Shown here piece by piece: positions 17,951 through 26,158 of a stretch of DNA of 39,698 nucleotides. A program made the translations under genes and the position numbers. The stretch is from Methylophilaceae bacterium. GTDB taxonomy: Bacteria; Pseudomonadota; Gammaproteobacteria; Burkholderiales; Methylophilaceae. Below the pieces are notes generated by a model. It saw only the letters and a list, made by a program, of their open reading frames with translations. It ran no database searches and had not been told where the DNA came from. The stretch lies in the NCBI GenBank assembly GCA_017857755.1, contig JAFMCM010000013.1:1-39698 (forward strand). The letters run 5' to 3'. Each line of letters begins with the position of its first letter. The first letter of the stretch is position 1.

Positions 17951-18598
17951 TTATTCGAAATTAGGATTAAAGTACTCACGACGACCTTGGAAATGGTCAA
18001 TACGCTCAACTAAAAGATTGAGTGCAGACGCATCTTTAATGATGTTTAGTTTTTCATTGTTGACGATGAGCACAGGCGCTTGATCGTAGCTATGAAAGTA
18101 TTCACTGTAAGCGCTGGCCAAACGCTCTAAATATTGGTTTGGCATGTTCATTTCATATTGAATATTACGCTCAGCAATACGGTCTGTTAAGGCACTGATA
18201 GGTGTTTGTAAATAAACCACTAAATCAGGCTTTGGGGATTCTAATTGCAAATGCTGAAAAATTTGATGATAGAGGGCGTACTCTTCATTATTTAAATTCA
18301 AACGTGCAAAGAGCGGATCTTTTTCTAAAAAGAAATCGGCGGTAATCGGCTGCGAAAACATGTCGATTTGATTGATATCAGCAATTTGGCGCGCGCGCTG
18401 AAATAAGAAAAAGATTTGTGTTTGTAAAGCATAGCGTTTTGGGTCGTCATAAAAGCGTGCCAGAAAAGGATTCTCTTCAGCTTTTTCTGTCAGTAGTTGT
18501 GTTGAAAATTTCTCGGATAGCATGCGAGCTAACGTCGTTTTGCCGCTTCCAATTGGACCCTCTATGACGATAAATGGGAATTTGTTGAAAATATTCAT
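17951..18598 (-). CDS. Deoxynucleoside kinase family protein
   Basis: The 215-residue protein has a P-loop IEGPIGSGKTTLARML (residues 13-28) and the rest of the dNK fold: FQRARQIADINQ, DFFLEKDPLFA, a DRIAERN arginine-rich LID-like segment and a C-terminal VERIDHFQGRREYFNPNF. This family phosphorylates deoxynucleosides, often purine ones, for salvage; the substrate cannot be read from the sequence. ATG overlaps the folK stop as ATGA, so translation is coupled. The set pcnB-folK-dNK-panB is a frequent betaproteobacterial cluster. Confidence 0.87.
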   Translation of the reverse strand: MNIFNKFPFIVIEGPIGSGKTTLARMLSEKFSTQLLTEKAEENPFLARFYDDPKRYALQTQIFFLFQRARQIADINQIDMFSQPITADFFLEKDPLFARLNLNNEEYALYHQIFQHLQLESPKPDLVVYLQTPISALTDRIAERNIQYEMNMPNQYLERLASAYSEYFHSYDQAPVLIVNNEKLNIIKDASALNLLVERIDHFQGRREYFNPNFE

Positions 18599-19104
18599 AC
18601 AGAATGCTTACTCAGTTTTGCAATGCCTTGGTGTTGAAACGCTTGTGCTAATTCTACAACATTACAAGCGTTTGCCGTCACATCAACATAGCGAATGGTT
18701 AAGTCAGGGGCAATCTCCGCAAGTGGTAATAAGACAAAGCCACGCAGATGCATACGTGGATGTGGCAAAGTGAGGAAATCTGTTTTACATTCGACATCTT
18801 CATACTGCAGCAAGTCTAAATCCAGAATGCGTGGCGCATTTGCAAAAGGGCGTTCGCGGCCAAAGTCATGTTCAATGTCTAGTAATGCTTTTAACAAGGC
18901 TTCTGGATTTGCCTCGGTTTGCACTTGTGCAACGGCATTGATGAAGTCTGGTTGATTGTCGTAACCAACTGGGGTTGATTGATAAAGGCTAGAACGTTTT
19001 ACGACTTTCGTTCTTGGTATTTTATCTAGCGCGGCAAAAGCGTTTGTTACCTGTGTGGCAGGGTCATATAAATTGCTGCCTAATGCGATATACGCTTTAT
19101 ACAC
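18595..19104 (-). CDS. folK: 2-amino-4-hydroxy-6-hydroxymethyldihydropteridine diphosphokinase
   Basis: Transfers pyrophosphate from ATP to the pterin in folate synthesis. The core is AYIALGSNLYDPATQV at the N-terminus and the HPPK signature FGRERPFANAPRILDLDLLQ, followed by LTLPHPRMHLRGFVLLPL. The frame is open far upstream, but the family starts just before YIALGSN. The GTG at 19102-19104 has AGGAAA seven bases ahead and overlaps the pcnB stop by 8 nt, so I take it as the start (169 residues, normal for the family). Confidence 0.94.
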   Translation of the reverse strand: MYKAYIALGSNLYDPATQVTNAFAALDKIPRTKVVKRSSLYQSTPVGYDNQPDFINAVAQVQTEANPEALLKALLDIEHDFGRERPFANAPRILDLDLLQYEDVECKTDFLTLPHPRMHLRGFVLLPLAEIAPDLTIRYVDVTANACNVVELAQAFQHQGIAKLSKHSV

Positions 19105-20467
19105 TGCTATTTTCCTGTGCTGTTGTTGATTTTGGTTTTGGTTTACGCTTGCGCCGTTTTTTAGGTGTGGAATCGGGTAGTAACATGGCCGTACGTTGCT
19201 CTGTATTGGCATGGGCAAATAGCGTCCACCACTCACCAATTTCCGTAGGCATCTCACCCGACTCACAACGCAACAACATAAAGTCGTAACCTGCACGATA
19301 ACGTGGATGTGTGAGTAAGCTAAATGGACGTTTACCTGCGCGTTGTTCAAAACGCGGTTGCATCGACCAGATTTCTTTCATGGTGGCTACAAAGCGATGG
19401 TGAATAGCGAGTTTTTTTGCTTGAATCTGAATGATTTCGTCCATTGCATGGTGCAAAGCAGGCATCATAGGCGACTGTTTTTGATGGTGTTCCCATGCTT
19501 TTAAGACTTCGTGCCACAAAAGTGTTGCGAATAAAAAGCTGGGGTTGGATGACTTGCCTTGCATGATGCGGTCATCTGTGTTTTTCAGCGCCAACATTAC
19601 AAACTTTTCACCAAGTGGTTGTTCGAGCACAACATCTAACAAAGGCAGTAGGCCGTGATGTAGGTGTTGTGCTCGCAAGATATTAATAGTTTCAATGGCA
19701 TGGCCAGATAAAAATAGCTTTAACATTTCGTCAAATAGGCGACTAGGCGGTACGTCTTGCAATAAATCAGCTAGTTTTGAAATAGGCTTTTCAGTCGATT
19801 CTTCAATGGTCAAGCCCAATTTTGCTGATAATCTGACTGCACGTAACATCCGCACAGGGTCTTCTTGATAGCGCGTCACAGGGTCGCCAATCATCCGCAA
19901 TATCCGTGCTTTGACATCAGCAACACCATGATGAAAGTCTAATATTTCTTGTGTTTTTGGGTTGTAGTAAAGCGCATTGGCCGTAAAGTCCCGTCGTACT
20001 GCGTCATCTTCAAGGCTACCAAAAATATTGTCACGTAAGATACGGCCGCTATCGTTGGTTTTAGCATCACCCTTATTATGATGATGTCCGCGGAAGGTTG
20101 ATACTTCGATGGTTTCTCTGCCCCACATCACATGGACTAGACGGAAACGTCTACCAATAATGCGCGATCGGCGGAAGATTTTATTCACTGCTTCGGGTTC
20201 CGCATTGGTAGCAATGTCAAAATCTTTTGGTTTTACATCCAAAAGTAAATCACGCACTGCGCCACCTACAATGTAAGCTTCAAAGCCCGCTTTATGTAAG
20301 CCTTCGCAGGTGTTGAGTGCAGCATCGCTGATTAAATCAGGGTTGATTTTATGTTTTTTAGCTACAATTTTTTTGGCAGCGTCTGGCAAGTTGTTGTCAG
20401 CTAAATGGATGGCATCGGTGGTTTGCTCGCGCTTTTTAAACACTTTGTTCAGAAATTTTTTAATCAT
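19097..20467 (-). CDS. pcnB: Poly(A) polymerase I
   Basis: Adds 3' poly(A) tails that speed RNA decay. The nucleotidyltransferase head domain shows AYIVGGAVRDLLLDVKPKDF followed by DIATNAEPE (catalytic aspartates), then RIIGRRFRLVHV and RRDFTANALYYNP. The flanking DPVRMLRAVRLSAKLGLTIE motif of the class II family follows. The tail is strongly basic (KKRRKRKPKPKS), as in PcnB and unlike CCA-adding enzymes. Its 456 residues fit PcnB. It begins directly after the adenosyltransferase stop and runs into folK. Confidence 0.95.
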   Translation of the reverse strand: MIKKFLNKVFKKREQTTDAIHLADNNLPDAAKKIVAKKHKINPDLISDAALNTCEGLHKAGFEAYIVGGAVRDLLLDVKPKDFDIATNAEPEAVNKIFRRSRIIGRRFRLVHVMWGRETIEVSTFRGHHHNKGDAKTNDSGRILRDNIFGSLEDDAVRRDFTANALYYNPKTQEILDFHHGVADVKARILRMIGDPVTRYQEDPVRMLRAVRLSAKLGLTIEESTEKPISKLADLLQDVPPSRLFDEMLKLFLSGHAIETINILRAQHLHHGLLPLLDVVLEQPLGEKFVMLALKNTDDRIMQGKSSNPSFLFATLLWHEVLKAWEHHQKQSPMMPALHHAMDEIIQIQAKKLAIHHRFVATMKEIWSMQPRFEQRAGKRPFSLLTHPRYRAGYDFMLLRCESGEMPTEIGEWWTLFAHANTEQRTAMLLPDSTPKKRRKRKPKPKSTTAQENSSV

Positions 20468-21037
20468 TTATTTACTTGGGTCACTATTTTGACTGCTTTC
20501 ATTGTTCCATAACACATCTGGGACGCCAGCCTCTTCGTTTAACATGCGGCATAAAACAAACAATAAGTCTGAAAGGCGGTTAATGTATTGTAAAGCACCT
20601 TGGGTTAGGGGTTCGGCTGCATCTAACGCATGCATGGTGCGTTCAGCACGCCTACAGACGGTTCTCGCCATATGCCCATAAGCCGCTGCACGGCTACCCC
20701 CTGGCAATATAAATTCCTCAAGTGGCGCTAAGCTTTCATTCCATTCATCCAATGTTGATTCTAATGCCTTAATACGTTCAGTTTTAATTAAGCTGACGTT
20801 CGGCATGCAAATTTCAGCGCCGAGATTGAATAAATCATGTTGTACCGCTGTTAAACAATGCATGATCTTGTCAGAGGTTGGCTCTGTGAGTAACAGTCCA
20901 ATCACTGCGTTGAGTTCATCTACATCGCCCATAGCGTGTACACGCAGACTATTTTTATCAACGCGCGTGCCGTCAGCTAGGCCTGTCGTGCCATCGTCAC
21001 CTGTTCGTGTATAAATCTTACTTAATCGATTACCCAT
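20468..21037 (-). CDS. Corrinoid adenosyltransferase, PduO type
   Basis: Transfers the 5'-deoxyadenosyl group of ATP to cob(I)alamin, giving coenzyme B12. N-terminal IYTRTGDDGTTGLADGTRV (residues 8-26) is the ATP-binding signature of the PduO/MMAB trimeric class. DVDELNAVIGLLL and the C-terminal CRRAERTMHALD and YINRLSDLLFVLCRMLNEE complete the five-helix bundle. The length of 189 fits. It opens the run to pcnB and is divergent from murI across only 36 nt. No other B12 gene is in the window, so a role in salvage is inferred. Confidence 0.94.
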   Translation of the reverse strand: MGNRLSKIYTRTGDDGTTGLADGTRVDKNSLRVHAMGDVDELNAVIGLLLTEPTSDKIMHCLTAVQHDLFNLGAEICMPNVSLIKTERIKALESTLDEWNESLAPLEEFILPGGSRAAAYGHMARTVCRRAERTMHALDAAEPLTQGALQYINRLSDLLFVLCRMLNEEAGVPDVLWNNESSQNSDPSK

Positions 21038-21073
21038 TATTTACGTTTCTAATATAATAGGACATTATAAATC

Positions 21074-21916
21074 ATGCATAACCATTTACAGCAAATTAAG
21101 CACACTAATATACAAGCTAACTCAATTGGGGTAATGGACTCAGGTGTGGGTGGGCTTTCTGTTTTACAGCATATTCATGCTTTATTGCCACATGAAAACC
21201 TGATGTATTTTGCTGATAGTTTGCATGCGCCCTATGGTAGTAAAACACCTAAGCAAATTCAACGTCGCGTGTTTTCAATGGCAAAATTTTTATTATCAAA
21301 AGGTGTAAAAGCACTGGTGATTGCGTGTAATACTGCGACCGCCGCTGCTGCACAAGATTTAAGAGATCAATATGCATTTTTGAATATTCCAATTATCGCG
21401 ATGGAGCCCGCAGTAAAACCAGCATCGCTAGCGACGAAAAATGGGGTTGTTGGTGTGCTTGCAACAGTGGGTACGCTCAAGAGTGCGCAATTTGCCGCTT
21501 TATTGGCTAATTATGGTCAAGATATTCAAGTCTATACGCAAGGCTGTGTTGGTTTGGTGGAGTGTATAGAGCGCGGTGAGATTAATAATGAGAGTACCAA
21601 AGCCTTAATCAGCCAGTATTGCGCGCCCTTGCTAGCCGCTGGTGCGGATACGATTGTACTGGGTTGTACCCATTATCCTTTTGTGAGAAAGCTGATTCAA
21701 GCGGTTGTTGGTGATGGCGTGACCATAATTGATACGGGTGCAGCGGTGGCTAAACACTTGCAGGCAACTTTAGAAGCAAAGGATTTATTAACGCGTTCAG
21801 ATGCTAGGCCTGATGTTTCAATTTGGACGAATCATGTGACTCCCAATGGGGATGATGTTATCCGTCAGCTATGCGGTCATTTGGATGTGATTATTCGGCC
21901 TATTTTGTCCCGTTAA
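21074..21916 (+). CDS. murI: Glutamate racemase
   Basis: Provides D-glutamate for peptidoglycan. The 280-residue protein has GVMDSGVGGLSVLQHI with the first catalytic-site Asp-Ser pair. The two catalytic cysteines are in VIACNTATAAAA and IVLGCTHYPFVRK. YFADSLHAPYGSKTP is also conserved. About 18 residues precede the usual family start; such N-terminal extensions occur in gammaproteobacterial MurI. TATAAT at 21053-21058 may be a -10 box, but it lacks a good -35. The gene is alone on the plus strand here. Confidence 0.96.
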   Translation: MHNHLQQIKHTNIQANSIGVMDSGVGGLSVLQHIHALLPHENLMYFADSLHAPYGSKTPKQIQRRVFSMAKFLLSKGVKALVIACNTATAAAAQDLRDQYAFLNIPIIAMEPAVKPASLATKNGVVGVLATVGTLKSAQFAALLANYGQDIQVYTQGCVGLVECIERGEINNESTKALISQYCAPLLAAGADTIVLGCTHYPFVRKLIQAVVGDGVTIIDTGAAVAKHLQATLEAKDLLTRSDARPDVSIWTNHVTPNGDDVIRQLCGHLDVIIRPILSR

Positions 21917-21922
21917 TATGTG

Positions 21923-22165
21923 CTAAGGGCGTTGGTTAAACGCTTCAATTGACGCCTGAAAAGCGCGTGAATTCAATTGTTTCAAAGCTAGAGTCATTGC
22001 TGTATCGTTGATTGATAGCAAAGAAGCTTTGTCCAAACCACCAAGTACGACTTGCGCATCATTTCATAAAATAGTGTGCGCGTGGAGGGCATCAGATTTT
22101 AGTCGGCATCGTTTTTCCAAAGACCTTGGCCATTTTGTTGGCTTTGCAGCCAATCATGCTCAAGC
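21923..22165 (-). pseudogene. Decayed 3' remnant of an unidentified gene
   Basis: The 376-nt gap between murI and the zinc-finger gene is not empty. On the minus strand one frame reads LEHDWLQSQQNGQGLWKNDA before a TAA at 22099-22101. In another frame the text resumes as LKSDALHAHTIL, hits TGA at 22064-22066, and continues NDAQVVLGGLDKASLLSIND and LKQLNSRAFQASIEAFNQRP to a TAG at 21923-21925. The composition looks like real protein broken by one frameshift and one nonsense codon. I cannot name the parent gene. The flank 22166-22292 shows no further clear coding text. Confidence 0.5.
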
Positions 22166-22292
22166 TAGAATGCTGACCTAAAACAGCTGGCATTGCAGAG
22201 GATGGATTCGAGGAACAAAATAGGATGCGAAGCCTGTTTTAACGACCAAGGTCGTTTGGCAGTGCGTTTAATGGATGATGGTTAACGCAAGT

Positions 22293-22481
22293 TTAGTGAG
22301 GCGCAACCATTTCATCTGCTTTTAATGTGTACTTTGTGCCGCAATAAGGACATGCGACTGCGCCAGTTTTAGTAATATCTAAAAAAACGCGTGGATGTGA
22401 TGCCCAAAGTGCCACTTCTTTAGTTGGGCAGTGTAGTGGCAGTTGTTTAGCGGTGACTTCAAATGCTTTAATATCAGACAT
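22293..22481 (-). CDS. Small zinc-finger domain protein (zf-CHCC family)
   Basis: A 62-residue protein ending in the CHCC-type finger: a histidine in WASHPRVFLDI followed by ACPYCGTKYTL with the CxxC pair. An earlier Cys (LHCPT) completes the ligand set. The same fold occurs in the NDUFS6 subunit of complex I. The bacterial role is unclear. Two ATGs abut (22484 and 22481); AAGGA fits the second better. It is 52 nt downstream of ilvE, a regular betaproteobacterial pairing, and probably co-transcribed with it. Confidence 0.88.
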   Translation of the reverse strand: MSDIKAFEVTAKQLPLHCPTKEVALWASHPRVFLDITKTGAVACPYCGTKYTLKADEMVAPH

Positions 22482-22533
22482 CATTAATCCTTTGAGTTTA
22501 TTTCAGATTAGGTGTTTGAACTTCAATATCGCT

Positions 22534-23466
22534 TTAAACCAATGTTAACCAATCAGCATGTTTGGTCGATTTACCTTTAACAACATCGAAATACATGCTT
22601 TGTAATTGCTCGGTAATGGGTCCGCGAGTACCGGTGCCAATGGCACGGTTGTCTAATTCGCGAATCGGTGTTACTTCTGCAGCCGTTCCTGTAAAGAAAG
22701 CTTCATCAGCTGTGTAAACTTCATCGCGGGTAATGCGTTTTTCAATCACTTCTAAACCAATTTCATTTGCTAATTGCACAATAGTGTCGCGCGTAATGCC
22801 TTCCAAAGCACTCGTAAGGTCTGGCGTGTACATTTTACCTTTACGAATGATGAAAATGTTCTCACCCGAGCCTTCAGCCACAAAGCCATCTACATCTAAC
22901 AATAAGGCCTCTTGATAACCATCTTGTTGGGCTTCTTGGTGGGCTAAAATGCTGTTCATATAGTTGCCATTGGCTTTGGCTTTACACATGGTGATATTGA
23001 CATGATGGCGTGAGAATGATGATGTTTTCACGCGAATGCCATTCGTTAATGCGTCATCGCCCATATAAGCACCCCAGCTCCAAGCAGCAACAATCACATG
23101 GGTGGATAATGTTTTTGCAGAAATACCCATTGCTTCAGCGCCATAAAAAGCCATCGGGCGCATGTAAGCAGACGCTAAATGATTCTCGCGGACTGCAGTT
23201 TTTTGCGCTTCCATCAAGGTCGCTTTATCGTACGGCATTTTCATGCCCAAAATATGCGCACTATTGAACAACCGGTCGGTATGCTCTTTTAAACGAAAAA
23301 TGGCGGTCCCTTTTTCTGTTTGGTAAGCACGAACGCCTTCAAATACTCCCAGACCGTAATGCAAAGTGTGGGTTAACACATGCGTTGTGGCATCACGCCA
23401 GTTAACTAATTTGCCATCGTACCAAATAAGGCCATCACGGTCAGACATAGAGCTTGGTATTGCCAT
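22534..23466 (-). CDS. ilvE: Branched-chain amino acid aminotransferase
   Basis: A PLP enzyme for the last step of valine, leucine and isoleucine synthesis. The 310-residue protein matches IlvE with GLIWYDGKLVNWRDA, HYGLGVFEGVRAYQT and RLKEHTDRLFNSAHI. The PLP lysine lies in MCKAKANGNYMNSILA, followed by EALLLDVDGFVAEGSGENIF and the C-terminal FFTGTAAEVTPI phosphate-binding loop. It is divergent from the SCO gene and followed by the zinc-finger gene. PanB uses the keto acid of valine, so the two pathways share a precursor. Confidence 0.97.
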   Translation of the reverse strand: MAIPSSMSDRDGLIWYDGKLVNWRDATTHVLTHTLHYGLGVFEGVRAYQTEKGTAIFRLKEHTDRLFNSAHILGMKMPYDKATLMEAQKTAVRENHLASAYMRPMAFYGAEAMGISAKTLSTHVIVAAWSWGAYMGDDALTNGIRVKTSSFSRHHVNITMCKAKANGNYMNSILAHQEAQQDGYQEALLLDVDGFVAEGSGENIFIIRKGKMYTPDLTSALEGITRDTIVQLANEIGLEVIEKRITRDEVYTADEAFFTGTAAEVTPIRELDNRAIGTGTRGPITEQLQSMYFDVVKGKSTKHADWLTLV

Positions 23467-23568
23467 GTTGCTACTTTCAATTATTCACAAAGGTACTATT
23501 GTAAACTAAAGCCTAGGATTTTCTCAGCATGTTAAAATCAAATATTGTTTTTTATTGGAGTTTTTGTG

Positions 23569-24159
23569 ATGTTTTCATCAGTTTTTCGGCTAACACGTCA
23601 TTTAATACTGATTGTGATGCTGGGGTTATTAGTTGGCTGTCAAAATCAGAAGAGTTTAGTTGGTACAGATATTACTGGTGCTGATTTTCCAAACCCATTG
23701 GCCTTGACTGATCACAATGGTCATCCTCGTACGATGGCCGACTTTAAAGGTAAGGTCGTTGTTTTGTTTTTTGGCTTCACCCACTGTCCAGATGTCTGTC
23801 CAACCACCATGTTGGATTTAAAAAACACAATGAAGATATTAGGCGAACAAGCTGATCAAGTGCAAGTGTTGTTTGTCACTGTTGACCCTGAGCGAGATAC
23901 GCAAGCGGTGTTAGCTAAATTTGTACCATCTTTTGATGCACGTTTTATTGGTTTGACAGGCAGTGTTGAAGCCGTAGCAGATACTTTAAAGAATTTTAAA
24001 ATCTACTCTGCAAAGGTGCCAGGAAAAAGTGAAAATGATTATGCCATTGACCACAGTGCTGGGATGTATCTATTTGATCAGCAAGGTAAGGCGAGAGTAT
24101 ATTTGAGTCATGGGCAAGCGCCAGCGGATATTGCAAGTGACATTCAGCGGCTTTTATAA
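23569..24159 (+). CDS. SCO1/SenC/PrrC family copper lipoprotein
   Basis: A periplasmic, membrane-anchored thioredoxin-fold protein that delivers copper to cytochrome c oxidase or handles thiol redox. The ATG at 23569 is 8 nt after GGAG. The signal ends in a lipobox (GLLVGC, Cys24). The copper ligands are both cysteines of GFTHCPDVCPTTMLDL and the later histidine in AIDHSAGMYL; VTVDPERDTQAVL is also typical. About 196 residues is normal. No oxidase genes are in the window, so its partner lies elsewhere. It is a single gene, convergent with the metallopeptidase. Confidence 0.94.
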   Translation: MFSSVFRLTRHLILIVMLGLLVGCQNQKSLVGTDITGADFPNPLALTDHNGHPRTMADFKGKVVVLFFGFTHCPDVCPTTMLDLKNTMKILGEQADQVQVLFVTVDPERDTQAVLAKFVPSFDARFIGLTGSVEAVADTLKNFKIYSAKVPGKSENDYAIDHSAGMYLFDQQGKARVYLSHGQAPADIASDIQRLL

Positions 24160-24180
24160 TCCCAATTAGGCAGCTGTAGC

Positions 24181-24891
24181 CTACATGCGGTGGAGCACGG
24201 CAGATAATTGTTTTAGTTCTTTTTCTGCCGCTTTGTAATGAGGGTAAATACCTTCGACTATAGCCCAGTATTGGGCTGAGTGGTTCATTTCCTTTAGATG
24301 AGCTAACTCGTGACAAACCACATAATTGATAATAGATGGTGGTGCTTGAATTAAGCGCCAATTGAGGCGAATATCACCTTGACTCGTGCAACTGCCCCAT
24401 CGGGATCGTGCATTTGATAGTTTAAATGGTGGAGTAGTAACGCCTAGTTTTGCGGCAAACAATGCGATACGCCGACCAAAGTCTGTGAGTGCTTGTTTTT
24501 TATACCATTGGATGACGGTTTTTTTGACGACTTCCTCGTCCTCCGGTTGCGGTAAAACAATCGTTAAGCTGTCGTGATTAAACTGTGGCGGCTGTTTTTT
24601 CGAATCGCTGACGATATAAAGCGTCATGTCCAAACCGAGCAAAGGGATGGTTTCCCCATCTTGCCAAGTAATAGGCGGCTTTTGATTTAGTTTGCGCGTT
24701 GCGAGTTTGTTTGATATCCAATCAGACTTTTTTAGAATTAAGTTTTTTAATTGAAACTCAAGTAGGTATTTCGGCGCATGAACGACTAAGCCATCATCGG
24801 TAATTTTCAAGCCAACCGTGCGTCGCGCTCTGCGTTCTAGCTGGTAGGTAAGGATTTCGCCATTACCCAGTTGAATGGTTTTTTTGGTCAT
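24181..24891 (-). CDS. YgjP-like metallopeptidase (DUF45)
   Basis: The 236-residue protein has the WLM/SprT-like zinc motif CHELAHLKEMNHSAQYW near residues 190-206: HELAH supplies two histidines and the catalytic Glu, and NHS the third ligand. Upstream are RSRWGSCTSQGDIRLNWRLI and YVVCHELAH, both standard in the family, and an N-terminal beta-rich part (RRARRTVGLKITDDGLVVHA). Cellular substrates are not established; E. coli YgjP has also been reported to hydrolyse UTP. It starts 2 nt after plsC and is likely the last gene of the glyQ-glyS-gmhB-plsC transcript. Confidence 0.9.
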   Translation of the reverse strand: MTKKTIQLGNGEILTYQLERRARRTVGLKITDDGLVVHAPKYLLEFQLKNLILKKSDWISNKLATRKLNQKPPITWQDGETIPLLGLDMTLYIVSDSKKQPPQFNHDSLTIVLPQPEDEEVVKKTVIQWYKKQALTDFGRRIALFAAKLGVTTPPFKLSNARSRWGSCTSQGDIRLNWRLIQAPPSIINYVVCHELAHLKEMNHSAQYWAIVEGIYPHYKAAEKELKQLSAVLHRM

Positions 24892-24893
24892 GA

Positions 24894-25601
24894 CTAGGCA
24901 GAAAGCGCTTGCATCTCGGCTTCAATCCAATCCTCTACTTGCTGATTCAGTGCCTCAGGTTTTAACCCTGCCGATGGGATAGGTCTGCCGATACTGACTT
25001 GTATCATGCCTGGTCGTTTAAGCATAGAATTTTTTTGCCAAAACTCACCTGCATTATGTGCCACTGGTACCACCTGAGTTTGGGTGTGTGTGGCCAACCA
25101 TGCGCCGCCGATATGGTATTTACCACGTGTGCCAGGTGCTGTTCTAGTTCCTTCAGGAAAGATGACCACCCAAAACTTTTTCGCTAAACGGTCTTTGCCT
25201 TGCGTGACGAGTTGTTTTAATGCCTCACGACCCGCGGAGCGATTAATGGCGATTGGAGAAGTTAGTGCTAGTGCCCAGCCGAAAAAAGGGATCATTAACA
25301 AAGTGCGTTTCATGACCCAGACTTGTGGTGGAAAGATCAGTTGTAATGCTAACGTTTCCCAAGCAGACTGATGTTTACAAAGGATCAGACTGGGTGTGTT
25401 TGGAATGTTTTCACGACCTTTTACCTCAAAGCTTAAACCGCAACTAACTTTTAACCACCATAACATGCAATGTGCCCAGCGGCTTAAAAATTGATAACGT
25501 TTTTGTGGCGGTAGCGGGAAAGTGAGCAGCCCAATTAAGGTAAAAGGAATGGTGAAAAGCCACAAGCCAAGATTAAAAATAAACGAGCGAATGACAATCA
25601 T
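24894..25601 (-). CDS. plsC: 1-acyl-sn-glycerol-3-phosphate acyltransferase
   Basis: Converts lysophosphatidate to phosphatidate in the inner membrane. The 235-residue protein has an N-terminal hydrophobic anchor, then CKHQSAWETL in place of the acyltransferase box (H-x4-E rather than the usual H-x4-D), AINRSAGREAL, and the phosphate-binding FPEGTRTAPGTRG. The Glu form recurs, as far as I know, in beta-proteobacterial relatives, so it is probably active. It lies 9 nt after gmhB. Confidence 0.93.
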   Translation of the reverse strand: MIVIRSFIFNLGLWLFTIPFTLIGLLTFPLPPQKRYQFLSRWAHCMLWWLKVSCGLSFEVKGRENIPNTPSLILCKHQSAWETLALQLIFPPQVWVMKRTLLMIPFFGWALALTSPIAINRSAGREALKQLVTQGKDRLAKKFWVVIFPEGTRTAPGTRGKYHIGGAWLATHTQTQVVPVAHNAGEFWQKNSMLKRPGMIQVSIGRPIPSAGLKPEALNQQVEDWIEAEMQALSA

Positions 25602-25610
25602 GAGTAGGCG

Positions 25611-26150
25611 TTAGAATTGTTCAATAATATGATTCACCGCATCAGCCAAATGCGTGAAAACCATCGTATTTTCTGGCATGCCGCCTGCGGCTAAGGTTTT
25701 TTTTCCTTTGCCTGTTTTGACTAGCATGGGCTGACAACCTGCATTGGCGAACGCTTGTAAATCACGTAGCGCATCACCAACAGCAGGTACGTTTTTTAAA
25801 TCGACCGAAAACCGATGGCCGATATCTTCTATCATTTGGCTTTTTGGTTTTCTGCATTCACAATGATCGGCAGCGGCATGTGGACAATAAAAAATGGCTT
25901 CAATATGGCCGCCCACTTGTGCCACAGCGTGGTGCATCTTGTCGTGAATGGCATTGAGTGTCACCATATCAAATAAACCTCGCGCGACACCAGATTGATT
26001 GGTAGCGACCACCACACGGAAGCCATGTTGATTAAGCAAGGCAATCGCCTCTAAGCTACCTGCAATGGGTATCCACTCGGCTGGACTTTTAATAAAGTTG
26101 TCGCTGTCTTTATTAATCACACCATCTCTGTCTAAAATCACTAGTTTCAT
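25611..26150 (-). CDS. gmhB: D-glycero-beta-D-manno-heptose 1,7-bisphosphate 7-phosphatase
   Basis: A HAD-family phosphatase in the ADP-heptose branch of LPS core synthesis. Motif I is ILDRDGVINKDS (residues 4-15, both aspartates present). Motif II is VATNQSGVARG. The family's zinc knuckle is FYCPHAAADHCECRKPK, and motif IV is AVGDALRDLQAF. The length of 179 fits. It sits between glyS (8 nt before) and plsC (9 nt after), a standard betaproteobacterial order. Start ATG at 26148-26150. Confidence 0.95.
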   Translation of the reverse strand: MKLVILDRDGVINKDSDNFIKSPAEWIPIAGSLEAIALLNQHGFRVVVATNQSGVARGLFDMVTLNAIHDKMHHAVAQVGGHIEAIFYCPHAAADHCECRKPKSQMIEDIGHRFSVDLKNVPAVGDALRDLQAFANAGCQPMLVKTGKGKKTLAAGGMPENTMVFTHLADAVNHIIEQF

Positions 26151-26158
26151 CGCGGAAG

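Noticed and set aside
19105-19350. N-terminal extension of folK by 82 codons
   Set aside because: The extension overlaps the pcnB 3' end in another frame and has no homology to the HPPK fold, whereas a GTG with AGGAAA sits right before AYIALGSN.
21053-21058. TATAAT as a murI promoter
   Set aside because: No acceptable -35 at 16-18 nt, and the start of transcription would leave the AGGA ribosome site outside the mRNA.
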